A stretch of 64,000 bases of DNA from Ciona intestinalis. Lineage: Eukaryota; Chordata; Ascidiacea; Phlebobranchia; Cionidae. The translations under genes were made by a program, and so were the position numbers. The first letter of the stretch is position 1, and every line of letters begins with the position of its first letter. The DNA is taken from contig NW_004190396.2 of the NCBI RefSeq assembly GCF_000224145.3, positions 248,001 to 312,000 of the forward strand, in the 5' to 3' direction. The notes under the pieces are model-generated. The model did no database searches and was not told the DNA's origin. It saw nothing but the letters and a program-made list of their open reading frames with translations. Below, in pieces: positions 13,401 to 25,700 of this stretch.

Positions 13401-16400
13401 CATCTTCATTATCTGTGATGTTATAATCAAAATCAAAACATTTATTATGATGTCATAATCAATTCACCCACCTAGTTCAGGGAGTTTCCCTAACCCCCCC
13501 AAAATAACAGAATTCACGTTCCATAACCCACGTTCGTAATGTTCCTTACTGGCTTGTATCTTCTCCACTTTCATCTCGTACTCTCTGTATAGATGTCATA
13601 TAAAGTAAAATAACCAATATTATTACATATATACTGATGTAAAAACCATAACGCATGTATATACTAATAACACAAAGGCAATTTCAAATTTATAATGCAT
13701 ATACAAAAAAAATGCCCCGCCAAAAGACACACACGCTCACAGTGATAGCAGCAACGAGCCTCGGACCCTATAACCTATGGTCTGGAGGTGCCTTAACTAC
13801 TGTACCACTAAACACATACAAACTTTCTTCCAAGCTAAAAGCTCATACACCATGTGTGTCTGGTGCATAAGAAGTCACAAATATAAAACTTGACAGTGAG
13901 CATGAGGTGTATGGGTACATTATGTGTGTCTGGTGTATATGAAGACACCTATGTTATAACTGAACAGTGAGCATGAGATGTTTGAATACACCATGTGTGT
14001 CTGGTGTATAAGAAGACACCCATGTTATAACTTGACAGTAAGCATGAGGTGTATGAATATACCATGTGTGTCTGGTGTATAAGAAGACACCCATGTTATA
14101 ACCCGACAGTAAGCATGAGGTGTATGAATACACCATGTATGTCTGGTGTATAAGAAGACACCCATGTTATAACTCAACAGTGAGCATGATGTGTATGAAT
14201 ACACCATGTGTATCTGGTTTATAAGAACACACCCATGTTATAACTCGACAGTGAGCATGAGGTGTATGAATACACCATGTGTGTCTGGTGTATAAAGTCA
14301 TCCATATTACAACACATACAAACTTACTTTTGAGCTTTAACCCTCGCACTGTTGGAACTCATCCCCGCCACTGACTCCGAGGCTTCTGAGTCGTAAAAAT
14401 GGAAGATTGCTCCAAGAAAGTCTGAATCCTGGAAAATGAGGCGAATTTTGTTTAAAACTAAAAAAATCTAAAAGTCAACAAAAAATAATCATAAATAAAA
14501 ATACAAAAAAAACAAAAAAACAAACTTTCAGGATTTCTAAACATAACAAACTAGTTAAAGATACAATTTAAAAACATCGCAAAAGTCATCAAAAATAGAG
14601 CCTAAAAAAATAACCTCTAAAAAATTGTATTCTATAATATAATGTTATATTCTTACTTGTGTTGAAAGATACTTTAAATAATCATCTGTGTTGATTGTGG
14701 ATTTCCACCAGGCTAACCATGAAGCATACTCACGGGATGTTTTGTGATTTGTTCCGTGAGAAGCAACAGAATCCGTGAGTTGATGATATTTCCAATCACC
14801 CTGGTGAGAGGGCATGTTTTTTGTTAAGTAATTGGTCAACTGTGGGAATATTTTGTTCCATTGTTGTAATTTAGTAAGTAGAGTACAAGGTTCAAGGCTC
14901 ACTGAAGTTATAATGCATAGGATCCAATCCCCTAGTGGTTTTATCACCCTAAAATATCTGCAGAGCCAGATTTCGTTTGTTCAAATAGTAGTTCTTCTTG
15001 CATAACTAAATAGTTTAGATTATAATTAAAAAGATAGAATGAACATGCGAATATTTTGTTTTTAAAAGTGTAAAATAATTAAGAATTTTAATTTCTATAA
15101 AACAAAATCTGCAAACACGATTGGAAAAAAAATGTTCTTATATTTCATTTACAATAAGATTGCTATCTGAATTTAAATACAGAAAATGAAATGACCTAAA
15201 TACTTTGTGAATAAATAATAAATTACCCCCCACCTCTCCTTCCCAATGCGGTTGAGTTTGCGCCATTTTTAACATGGGGTTGATAGGTTGGTGTTGGTTG
15301 TTGTTGGTGTGTTTCATTCGTATCTTGCTCATGTCGACCTCTTTAACTGGTGTCACTACCTGTAGTTGTTGGGTTGATTGTTGTTCAAAACCATCGCCCA
15401 CAAAGTTATATTGGGTTGTTGTATGTCATACGGAAAAAAAAACTGTGTGTGTTTTAACGGCAATTCCTTCACCACAGTTTTACTTATGGGTTGTCAACCA
15501 TAAAGAAAAACAATTAACCACAAAATTGTTCGTTTAGTTATATACACAAAACTGTAGTGTGTGGCATTCGGGCAACACACTTATTGACAATTGCTCCAAC
15601 CCAGTGGTCACTTATAGATTGTTTAAATTGTCAACCATACAACAAAAAAACACCCACAAAGTTACATAGGTGGTAACACCTAAGCAGGCACGAGGTATAT
15701 AAAACAGAACACCTGTGTTAAAACGACTGTCGTTGCCCCGCCATGCGAGAATTAATACATTCAATTCTAACCATACAAAACTAACCACAGCGTCATTATT
15801 AAACATAAGATGGTCATCAGGAACCGTTTTCATTATTTCACCGTAAACCTCCGTTAATTCTTCACCATGGAATAAATTAGAGTCGAGTTCCTTCACTATA
15901 CTTGGGGAGATTTCACCTGCAAGGTAAAACAGGTTATAAGTTGGTGTCATACTATAAACTTGTATAAAAAGGGTATTATAAAACGATAATGGGCCAACTC
16001 TGGCCTAAATCTTAGGTCTCATGACGTGCATTATGTTTAAGTAGTCGTGTAAATTGTAGTTTATAAATTGGGTCACCAAATATTGCTATTAATTCAAGCT
16101 TAATATTTGAGCTGTACTTTTAAAATGACAAGTGCTAGATCTAGACCACTGGATCTGAAGGTCATTACAAAAGTTAAGAAGCATTTGTATAAAATAAAAA
16201 CCCAAACTACCCCTAACAACTATCTATGCCACCTATGTTGTTATCTATCGAGGTCTCTGTGCATTAGAAGTATTAAGCTTATACCCACTTACCAGTTAAA
16301 CCATTATCTATGCCCCATATGTTATATATCTATGTATAAGAAACATAAACCAACATGGAGGACCTCAATCAATGGACGAATTATGTCAGAGGTAACAACA

Positions 16401-19400
16401 AATCATTGAGTGGAGTAAGATGGCCAGTGAGGTAAGATGGGATAAATGGGATAAGATGGTTATTGGGTTGTTTGGAACACAAGTGTAACTACACCAGTTA
16501 AACCACTATATCTATGCATAATCCACTATCTATATACTCACCAGTTAGATCATTATACAACGGACCGCATGTTGTCAATGTAATAGTCGGTAGCTCAACT
16601 TTATCTGATACTTGTTCATTGGATGTTCTAACAATAGTGGGGCTTCCGTCAACAGGGTTGCTTAGGCCAGGCTGGGGAAACATGAGGTTACTTTGTATAT
16701 TAAAGTAAATATAGGTGCTCAGTCTTATTGGAGTTTTGCTATTATTATCTAACCTTTTATATTTTAAGGTAAGATAAATAAAATTACATTGTACATGAGT
16801 GCGCTGAGTGGTAGTAGAAATTCTAAATAACTTTTCAGGTGTAGTAAAGAGTTGGCCCATTAGACACAGACTTTTGATTCTATTACAATAACAGACTGAC
16901 ACTGCCATTTAGGCAATATATATATATATACAAATATATAATCTTTTTTTATACAATATGTTGGACTTGATTTTTGTCTGTTATGTTTTCATAGCACCAG
17001 ATCCTAACATACTTTGCTAATTAATCGACCAATTAAACTCCCAATAAATTAACGGACCAGTTTGACTTCTTTAATTGATGGTTGTTGATATTTAGGTGGT
17101 GGTGGCGCCACCTCGTGGTCAAACTCAGCTTTGACAAAACTGTTTTCTTCTTTTTTTAAACTTCTCATTTTTTCGTCGTCAATTTCTCTCCTATGAATGG
17201 ATGTAACTTATTTATCCTGGCATGACGGGGCAACGACAGTCGTTATAACACCGGTGTTCTGTTTCATACACTTTGCTCCAACTCTTAAAGTTGTAGGTGT
17301 ACAGTAGGTGGCAACACCCGGGGTAATGGGACCTCTGACATAAATTTAAATCCCAAAGTTTGCCACGCTGTAGGAGATTTCAGTATAAAAAATCTGGCTG
17401 GGCATTACTAGAATACCAAAGTTGTTAATTGATCCATCACCTTGTAATAGCTTGTATAAGAGCGGGTACATTGGTCCCATCATCGAGGTCTGTTGTTTCT
17501 TCTTTCATTTGTTTCCTCATCATAATCATGAGGTCTTCACGTGGGGAGGGGAGAATTGGGAGGTGGGAGTCGGATATTCCTGGTGAAGCAATATCTTGGA
17601 GTAACATTTTATTCTCGCATGGCGAGGCAGTAACTTTATGGGTAATTATTGTGAAGCTAATTATTGTAAAAAGTTTCTGTATGGCTGACAATGTGGACAA
17701 CTGGTTGGTGACCACTGGGTTGCAATTAATCTTGAAGTCTCTTGCCCAAGGACACATACACCTACAACACTTAACAGTAATTACTGTCCAAATTGTCAGC
17801 CATTTATGAAATATATATAAAAAAGAGTTAGCTTTATACTTATCAAAATCCCTAGCATATTTTATATAAGTAACTTTACCTTTATAGTTAGTCCTGGGTG
17901 CGCTGGAAGCTCGTACGGTTGATTTAACTTGGATTGGTGTTTTCATTGTTGCACGTGATTCAATGCGTGACTGGGGGTGTGGGGTGGGGGAAGCCTGTGG
18001 AAAAGTATTAAAATCACTATTATTTTTCTATATTATCTTTTAAAACATTTTTTGTCCCGGTGCCGTGGCATAGTGGCTAGCGGGCATGCCTGTAACCCAG
18101 AGGTAATGGGTTCAAGACTTAACGCTGCTCCTATTTTGGATGCATTTGTCCTTGGGCAAGACACTTAACCGCAATTGCTCCAACCCAGTGGTCACTAATG
18201 GGTTGTCCAAATTATCAGCCACACGTAAAAAAACAACAAAATAAAATAAGAACCCAAAAAGTGACATACATGGTAACTCGTAAGCTGGCGGAGGGTGTTA
18301 AACCCGTGTGATAACAACTGTTGTTTTCCGGCCACGCGAGGATAAGGGAAGTTACATTCATTCATGTGCCGCATTTTTTTTTATGGTTAAAATAAAGCAG
18401 GAACAGGTGACAAATATAAAACTGTTTCAGCTGGATGTTTACCCAGTTCACACCAGTTTTATCGTTTGTTATTTCCACTCACATTTTCAACTTGTTCATC
18501 AGTCCAGTTTGTAGCAAGCTGAGGTTCAGAATCCCATTTACGAACTCTGGAACGTATAATCATGGTTAATTGGTTGTACCATTACCCAAGGACCAAGGGA
18601 TGTTTGAGTGACTGTTTTATTCTCACATGGTGGGGCAACATGGGTAACTTTGTCGGTAATTATTGTGAAGATAATTATTGTAAAAAGTTTCTGTATGGCT
18701 GACAACTTGAACCCATTAGCGGTTAAGAAAAATGCCGTTAAGTATCCAAGAACGCAAACGTCCATCAGTAGAACTTATGCCAAGAGCTAAGGCCAAAGTG
18801 GTAATCTAATATTCACCTCTTAATCCCCCCATCTTCTTCCATGCCCTCATCTCCCTCATCTTGATCATCAACATCCGATTCCAACATCTCGTCATCCGAG
18901 TAGAATCGCTTGACAGGGATCAACCGTTGGAGGGAGCTATATGTCTGTGGGTTAGGAAGGTTTAGAGGAGTAGTTGCATGGAGTCATTGGGGTGTATATG
19001 GTAGTATGTTGGGGTAAGGTTAGAGGTGCCTGGGGTGAAATGTCGCCCCAACTTTTGAAATGGCTGGTTTTATATCTTTAAGCACCCTAGTTTTAACTGC
19101 GGGTCTAGAAAGAACACCTTTGCTGTTGAGGGAATAGACCTACATCCCAGGTCTCAGGTGTGGCTCAGGGAAGACCCACCCTTATAGAATACAGTTATAT
19201 ACTTCAATATATTATTCACTTGATTTAACTTACTTTTCTAAAGTCGATCGCCGGCATTTGGTTTTTCATATCTTTGATTTCTATGCCCATGTTGAAGAGA
19301 TGTTCTTTCTCTATCTTCGGACGACTTTTCCGCATGAGCGCACGAAACGAAAGACTGCTGGGGAGCTGAGGTAAAAATGGGAAAATTTTTGTAAAAACTT

Positions 19401-21813
19401 CCGAAAATAAATAAAAAAAATTATTTTTAGCATTAAGCCTCAAACCGGTAAACTCTGTGCTAGATGCTCCTAAGGACACACATGCCCACAATAGAATTAT
19501 TGTTTAGCCATGTATCCCACATATTGTACCCCCAATACTCACAGTAGTTACAGCAGGAGCATCCATATCCACCTTAGCAAGCTGGTGTTTATGTTTGAAT
19601 GATTTCTTGATGTCGGCCACGATGTGACGGCGAATGGCAAGAATATTCATGCTGTAGAAGGTAAGTGTTATATATTATGTGGGGGTTCTGTGTGGTTGTA
19701 TTCTATGTTGGGAGATTTTTAAAGTCTGGCTCACCATGAAATCTAAGATTCAGGCCAGAGTTGGCCCAGTGTTCATTTTCAATAATAACTATGGTAAGGA
19801 TTTGGCTAACTCTGACAAATATCTCAGGTCTCATTGTAAGACTTGCGAAGGGTCTTCACCCACACTGTATATTGAATATCTGGAGCCATATTGTATATAG
19901 GTGAGGGCACTGAGGCATGCTATGGGACCAGCAATGTGATTTAGGCTAAAGTTGGCCCATTACCAAAGTAATATACCATATTACAGTGGTGACAGTTATG
20001 CTTACTATTTCCCTGCATCGACTGCGATTTGTCCCCTGATCCTTGAAACATTCGCTGCCTCGCTAAACACTCCACGCGCGTTGAGAACTTTAAGGTGGCC
20101 GCAGTAATACAGGAAGAGTTGCTCGCATACAGTTACTATGTGGACCTGGGGTGGGGTAAGTTACAACTAAAATATCAACAGAGAAATAACTGTAGGCAAA
20201 GTTTTCACATAGGGTTTATTGGTACCACAAGCGGACCTCTGGTAATGGCCTTGTTTGTTTTAGAGGTAGATTAATGCAAGGCTAAATACATGGTGGCGGC
20301 AATGAGCTTTAACATATATAAAGGCAGGGGCTTTTCTCTTAGCAGAATGCTAATAAACAAGTATTAAAGCAATGTCAATAAGTTTTACCATTGTCCCAAG
20401 CTAACATGATATGAGATATACCTATACCATATATAAAGAGCATGATGGATTTATAATAAATAAGTTTTACCATTATCCTCCTTTGTAACTCCCTATTCTG
20501 CCAATCCATGAGGAAAGGATCAGGAACTTGTTTACGAAGGGCCGTCCAAACTACATTTGCTTCACCCAAGATTATCGCAGCCTGTGGTGAGAGGTTGTTG
20601 TGTTGTGTTGTGTGTGTAATATATTAGAAGACATTGCAGATTATTATAGGACAAGGGTACAATCGGTACATATGTGTAAAATAGATGGATATAAAATGCT
20701 TGATAACATTGTTTTATTAGTGGATTAGACACACACGCGATTCTGCTTATAACCTTGTAAGAAACCACCCTACAATCCCTAAAAGATTAAACCAAAAAAC
20801 TGGGTTATTTTTTGTGTGGCTAAGGAAAAAAAGTGTATATAACTTCTATTTTTAAAACTACAAAATAACGTTTTGTTTTTATAAACAACTTACAAGACTC
20901 TCTTGATCTTCTGTTGATATAAAATCCCAATGCGGCCGGGGGTGAACCCTCTTCCTTATATGGGAGGATAAGCTCGCAAACGACTTTGGGGGGCTCTGGA
21001 TGCTTTCGTTTATAGGGGTTAAAGGTCGCTCGTCAGGAGTCACGGGGTCAGAGGTTGTGAGGTCAACCTGAAAGGTCATTCGTTTAATAATGTGAATATG
21101 TATTGAAAAGACACTGAAAATGAATTAATGCAACTTTTTTCTCTCATGGAAGTATACCTACAAAGTTGTGTGTGCTAAATACTAAACAGTGTATGTAACC
21201 AAATAGCTGTCATTGCTCCACCATGCAAGGATAAATAAATAACATACGTGGTAACTTGTAAGCAGGCACGAAGTGTATGAAACAGAACACTCGTGTTATA
21301 ACGACTGTTGCTGCCTGCCATGCGAGGATAAATAAGTTACATACGTGGTAACTTGTAAGCTGGCACGAGGTGTATGAAACAGAACATCCGTGTTATATCA
21401 AATGTCGTTGCCCGCCATGTGAGGATAAATAGGTTACATACGTGGTAACTTGTAAGCGCGCACGAGGTGTATGAAACAGAACATCCGTGTTATAACAAAT
21501 GTCGTTGCCTGCCATGCGAGGTTAAATAAGTTATATTGATTCATTCATGCACGTAGATAGCACTACATCAATCCATGTATGCAGTTAGATAAACATAACT
21601 ACATAATATCCCCACCTCAGATTTCCTCAGTGACAATGAGCTGAGGTTGGATAATTTAACTTTGCAATCTTGGTTCAAAGTATCCGGTATTCGCTCCAAG
21701 TTGTAAATATCTTGCAGTTTATGTTTTCTATGAATTGATGACTTCATAATGGACTGCATTGTTTCATCAACAGGGGGATTGTGAATTTTAGTTGTCAGTT
21801 GTTTTGCTGTCAT
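10417..21813 (-). CDS. CCDC87: Coiled-coil domain-containing protein 87
   Basis: Complete 23-exon model, 1,040 residues (about 850 in mammals, as I recall). Exons, 5' to 3': 21813-21616, 21067-20894, 20581-20471, 20145-20006, 19651-19543, 19365-19234, 18944-18817, 18546-18483, 17994-17880, 17579-17441, 17190-17058, 16671-16542, 15916-15786, 15359-15234, 14800-14657, 14428-14328, 13584-13472, 13412-13367, 13103-12779, 11991-11872, 11359-11245, 10997-10829, 10576-10417. Phases fit throughout. Family signatures: EQLFLYYCGHLKVLNARGVF (exon 4), LYNDLTG (12), EVYGEIMKTVPDDHL (13), WWKSTINTDDYLKYL (15), DSDFLGAIFHFYDS (16) and SFKGRPYMDKMEYDK-VEMLYWLQQERR across the last junction. In vertebrates CCDC87 is testis/sperm-associated. 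Exon 7 is acidic; exon 19 adds a Ser/Glu-rich insert. The exon 11 donor (GTCCGT) is atypical and exon 14's acceptor is the least certain. Head-to-head with SCD. Confidence 0.9.
11425..11815 (-). repeat. Array of about four SINE-tail units
   Basis: Four reverse-oriented copies of the ~105-bp tail (minus-strand words CACGAGGTGTATGAAACAGA and ACGACTGTCGTTGCCCCGCC). They lie in the CCDC87 intron between exons 20 and 21. A single further unit lies at about 11083-11140. Confidence 0.8.
13852..14300 (+). repeat. 71-bp minisatellite, about six copies
   Basis: Repeats of GTGTGTCTGGTGTATAAGAA, then GACACCCATGTTATAAC, then CAGTGAGCATGAGGTGTATG, with a 71-bp period. It lies in the CCDC87 intron between exons 16 and 17. 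The open frames of about 60 codons on the minus strand here are repeat artefacts. The words CATGAGGTGTATGAA and ACACCCATGTTATAAC resemble the SINE tail, so the array may derive from one. Confidence 0.9.
15640..15765 (+). mobile_element. SINE tail fragment
   Basis: One tail unit (GGCACGAGGTATATAAAACA, then ACGACTGTCGTTGCCCCGCC) just beyond the donor of CCDC87 exon 13. A second fragment of the same unit, reverse-oriented, lies at 17205-17275. Confidence 0.7.
18056..18360 (+). mobile_element. Full-length tRNA-derived SINE
   Basis: Best-preserved copy in the window. The tRNA-like head has A-box TGGCATAGTGGCTAG and B-box GGGTTCAAGACTT. The central block has CCTTGGGCAAGACACTTAAC and CAACCCAGTGGTCACTAATG. 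The tail starts near GTGACATACATGGTAACTCG. The central block recalls the conserved central domains of old animal SINE superfamilies; that link is inference. Lies in a CCDC87 intron, antisense to the gene. Confidence 0.85.
21190..21535 (+). repeat. Array of about three to four SINE-tail units
   Basis: Tandem units of about 105 bp with GTTACATACGTGGTAACTTG and CACGAGGTGTATGAAACAGA, in CCDC87 intron 1. No tRNA-like head was seen, so the tail has multiplied independently or the head has decayed. Confidence 0.8.
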
Positions 21814-22774
21814 TGTAAATTAAGTAAAATGTAAGCACCTTTGGGTTCTAAAATTAAAAAGCAGAATACCGTGCATGCTATAATAATATGCTAAGTGGTC
21901 ACAACATTGTATATGAACATTCTATTCTATATGGGTGAGGCCTCACAGTGAGGCACGCCGTGGGACTTTGGGTTTAAGCCAGGGTTGGCTCAGTAAAAGC
22001 TTTTAGTTTTATTACTATAACAGGCGATACATAATGTCTTTTTAAAACAAAAACAGTCAAACCAAAGCTAAATTAATCATAGTTTGTAAATTGTTTTAAA
22101 AATACTATAATATCTGTGAAAAATAGCTGAAAACTGCTATAAAATCGTCTATATTTGTCAAAAACAAGACCTTTTTTTCTTAAAATTATTTCGTTGCTAT
22201 GTGAAGCTTTTATTTTCGTTGTAGCGAAAATGGGGGACTCACCCAAAGCCGAAACTCTCGAATAGAAATCTTGAATCACGTCAATACCAAAATGCAAAAT
22301 TATATTTTATTACTAATATATATGCTAAATTTTACGCATTAATCAGAGTAAAATGACTGGAAAATTTTGGTTTAAGCTCAATTTTTTTAACATATGGTAT
22401 CGTTAATTCTTGTTTTTAAATACACTTCATATTTCAAAACTATATCAGCAAATATAGCAGTTCAAAGTTACTGTGGTAAAAATATGACCACATTTTAATA
22501 TCGTCAATATATTTCTGATTAAAATGTCAGCTCGGTTTTAAATCACCATACGATATTGTTTTGTTTCGTGGTAAATACATATTTGTTGTTGCTTCGCAGC
22601 GTGTACCGTATGTATTGTTTACATACGCGCCAGCTGTAATAAATCCCACGAAAAGATGGTAAATATTAAAGGATTACATTAACTATACGGTAATACACCA
22701 TATTTCATTTGGTTTTTTTAAAGTTAACTAGAAACATGGTCACAAAACGCAAATTATATGTGTTGTAGTTTAAT
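21814..22774. promoter_or_regulatory. Shared upstream region of CCDC87 and SCD
   Basis: The two start codons face away from each other across about 960 bp. The stretch contains one copy of repeat module B (21920-22000) and otherwise AT-rich sequence. No TATA box or named operator was recognised with confidence. A 74-codon minus-strand frame at 22073-22297 has no recognisable domain. Confidence 0.45.
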
Positions 22775-25700
22775 ATGGCATTGTTATTTTGTGTTATTCG
22801 GCTAGCAGTGCCTTATCCGGTACAGCATCCGGTTAAACTGTGGGCAACAGTCGTATTTATAAACTGCATTCGTTACACTGTGTTTTTGTATTGCAGTGTT
22901 TGTCTGGATATTGACAGAGACAGTCTAGCGCATATCAAAGTACAACACACTAATATTCCAGGAAAACCACATGCAAAGTTCTGCATCAAGTTAAAAGGTA
23001 ATAATATATGTTTTTATTATTATATATATATGGTATTATGGATTTTGTATATTAGGGGTGTTTTGTTTTATTGGTAAATACCTTATTAATTAGCTTAACA
23101 TACTGTTTGTTGTTTATACACCTGGTATACTGTTTGTTGTTTATACACCTGGTATACTGTTTGTTGTTTATACACCTGATATACTGTTTGTTGTTTATAC
23201 ACCTGGTATACTGTTTGTTGTTTATACACCTGGTATACTGTTTGTTGTTTATACACCTGGTATACTGTTTGGTTGTTTATACACCTGGTATACTGTTTGT
23301 TGTTTATACACCTGGTATACTGTTTGTTGTTTATACACCTGGTATACTGTTTGTTGTTTATACACCTGGTATACTGTTTGTTGTTTATACACCTGGTATA
23401 CTGTTTGTTGTTTATACACCTGGTATACTGTTTGTTGTTTATACACCTGGTATACTGTTTGTTGTTTATACACCTGGTATACTGTTTGTTGTTTATACAC
23501 CTGATATACTGTTTGTTGTTTATACACCTGGTATACTGTTTGTTGTTTATACACCTGGTATACTGTTTGTTGTTTATACACCTGGTATACTGTTTGTTGT
23601 TTATACACCTGATATACTGTTTGTTGTTTATACACCCGGTATACTGTTTGTTGTTTATACACCTGGTATACTGTTTGTTGTTTATACACCTGGTATACTG
23701 TTTGTTGTTTATACACCCGGTATACTGTTTGTTGTTTATACACCTGGTATACTGTTTGTTGTTTATACACCTGATATACTGTTTGTTGTTTATACACCTG
23801 GTATACATGTTTGTTGTTTATACACACTGGTATACTGTTTGTTGTTTATACACACTGGTATACTGTTTGTTGTTTATACAAATTGTTAAAATACAGTTAC
23901 ACTCCTAAAAAACTCGTTATTTTAATTCCAGACACAATGAGAGCTGTTTCATCTTTCTTGCACCAAATACAGTGGTTTAACTTCGCTATATTATTCAGTG
24001 TTGTATGTTGTGGCTTGTATGGATTCACGCTGGTGTTTCAAGTAAAACTGCTCACTTTAATATGGAGTAAGGGAGGATGTGTAATCATATGTAACAGCTT
24101 ATTTATTTTCTAATACACAATTACATAACATACATATTAATTTAATTTTTTAAATAACATATGAAGAAAAAATTATTTAAAATAACAAAAAAGGGCAATT
24201 AGCAGAAAAACGATTTTCGTTAAAACACGCCAAGGGTAAAAACTATTTAAAGTTTAAATTAAAATCATTGTTTCTAAACACATAATACAGTATTAATTAA
24301 CTAATATTCAGCTGTAATTATCTAAATTAAATTATCACAATATTGTTTACAATCAATTAAATCATACTGGCAGGAAATTGTGACATGACAATACCTGTTA
24401 TTAATGATTATGATGTAATAAACACAGCTATGACTCATAACATGATGTATTAGTTTGTCAACGACTGTCATTTTGCTGCCAATTACCTTCTCTTTGTTGT
24501 TTTAATTAATTTAATCTTTGCGGTCGAATTCAAAGAGATAAATGGAACCAACCCAGTGAACATTAATGGGTTGTCAAAATTGTGGGCATATAAAAACAAG
24601 TAATAAATAAAAAGTAATACAAACAATCACCCATAAACAGGGGTGCATGAAACAAAATAATGTAAGTGTAATAACAAATGTTGTTTTATAGCCATGCGAG
24701 CATAAACCAAGTTAAGTACATTCAATTTAAGTTATAATAATATACATTAATACCACCCTTCATTACAGCATTTGTGTGTGCATTCATTAGTGGTCTTGGT
24801 GTAACAGCAGGTGTACACAGATATTGGTGTCATAGATCGTATAAAGCAACATTTTCACTTAGAGCTTTGCTATGCTTCCTGCAAACACTGGCGATACAGG
24901 TGAGTGTTGATTAGTCTCTGATTATGTATTATGGTGTTTGGTGTACACCTCATGCTAACTGCAAAGTGATAGCACTTCCGCCCTGATCCAGAGGTTCAAT
25001 GCTCGTTGCTGCTACATTTTGGGTGTTTGTCCTTTGGCAAGACACTTAATGGAAATTACTGCAATCCAGTGGTCACTAATGAGTTTGTATAAATATTCAC
25101 CAACAAAGTTACATACGTGGTAACTTCACCAACAAAGTTACATACGTGGTAACTTCACCAACAAAGTTACATACGTGGTACTTTCATTCATCCAATGATG
25201 CTAAACTGCTTCCACAGAACAGTATATTAAACTGGGCCACGAACCACAGGGTTCATCACAAGTTCTCGGAGACGGACGCCGACCCACATAACGCCAACAG
25301 GGGCTTTGTGTTCAGTCATATTGGCTGGATTGTAATGAAGGAACATCCATCTGTGGATGAGAAACGTAATATAATGGATGTGAGTGACTTACTGGAGGAC
25401 AAGGTGGTCGCTTTCCAACATAGGTGGGTGGGTGGTGTAACTTTGTGGGTGTAAATTAGGTAATGTTGTTTATAATTGCAAGGTTAGAAAAACTTAATAT
25501 TAGTTTTTTACAACCAAATTACACGTTGTTTATTTCAGATATTACGGGATCCTTGTTCTTCTTATTGGGGTAATGTTTCCAACACGTAAGTTCTTTTGTG
25601 TTTTAGAATGAAGGATAAGACCCGATAACTTTAGGCCATTCCGGATGTTGTGTCTTTGGGCAAGATACTTGGTTACCCAGTGATCACTAATGGGTTGTAG

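Noticed and set aside
13954-14349. Minus-strand frames of about 60 codons with MVYSYTSC-like starts
   Set aside because: Artefacts of the 71-bp minisatellite between CCDC87 exons 16 and 17.
17429-17809. Plus-strand frame of 126 codons
   Set aside because: Antisense shadow of CCDC87 exon 10 and its flanking intron.
18056-18130. tRNA gene, from A- and B-box-like words
   Set aside because: No cloverleaf arms can be formed; it is the head of a SINE whose body and tail follow. The same holds for the other B-box-like GGTTCAAGGCTC words.
22073-22297. Minus-strand 74-codon frame upstream of CCDC87
   Set aside because: No recognisable family or usable splice link to CCDC87 exon 1; CCDC87 already has a plausible start at 21813.
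23071-23908. Long open frames (190-270 codons) on both strands
   Set aside because: They are the 27-bp minisatellite inside a supported SCD intron; the period of 27 keeps every frame open.
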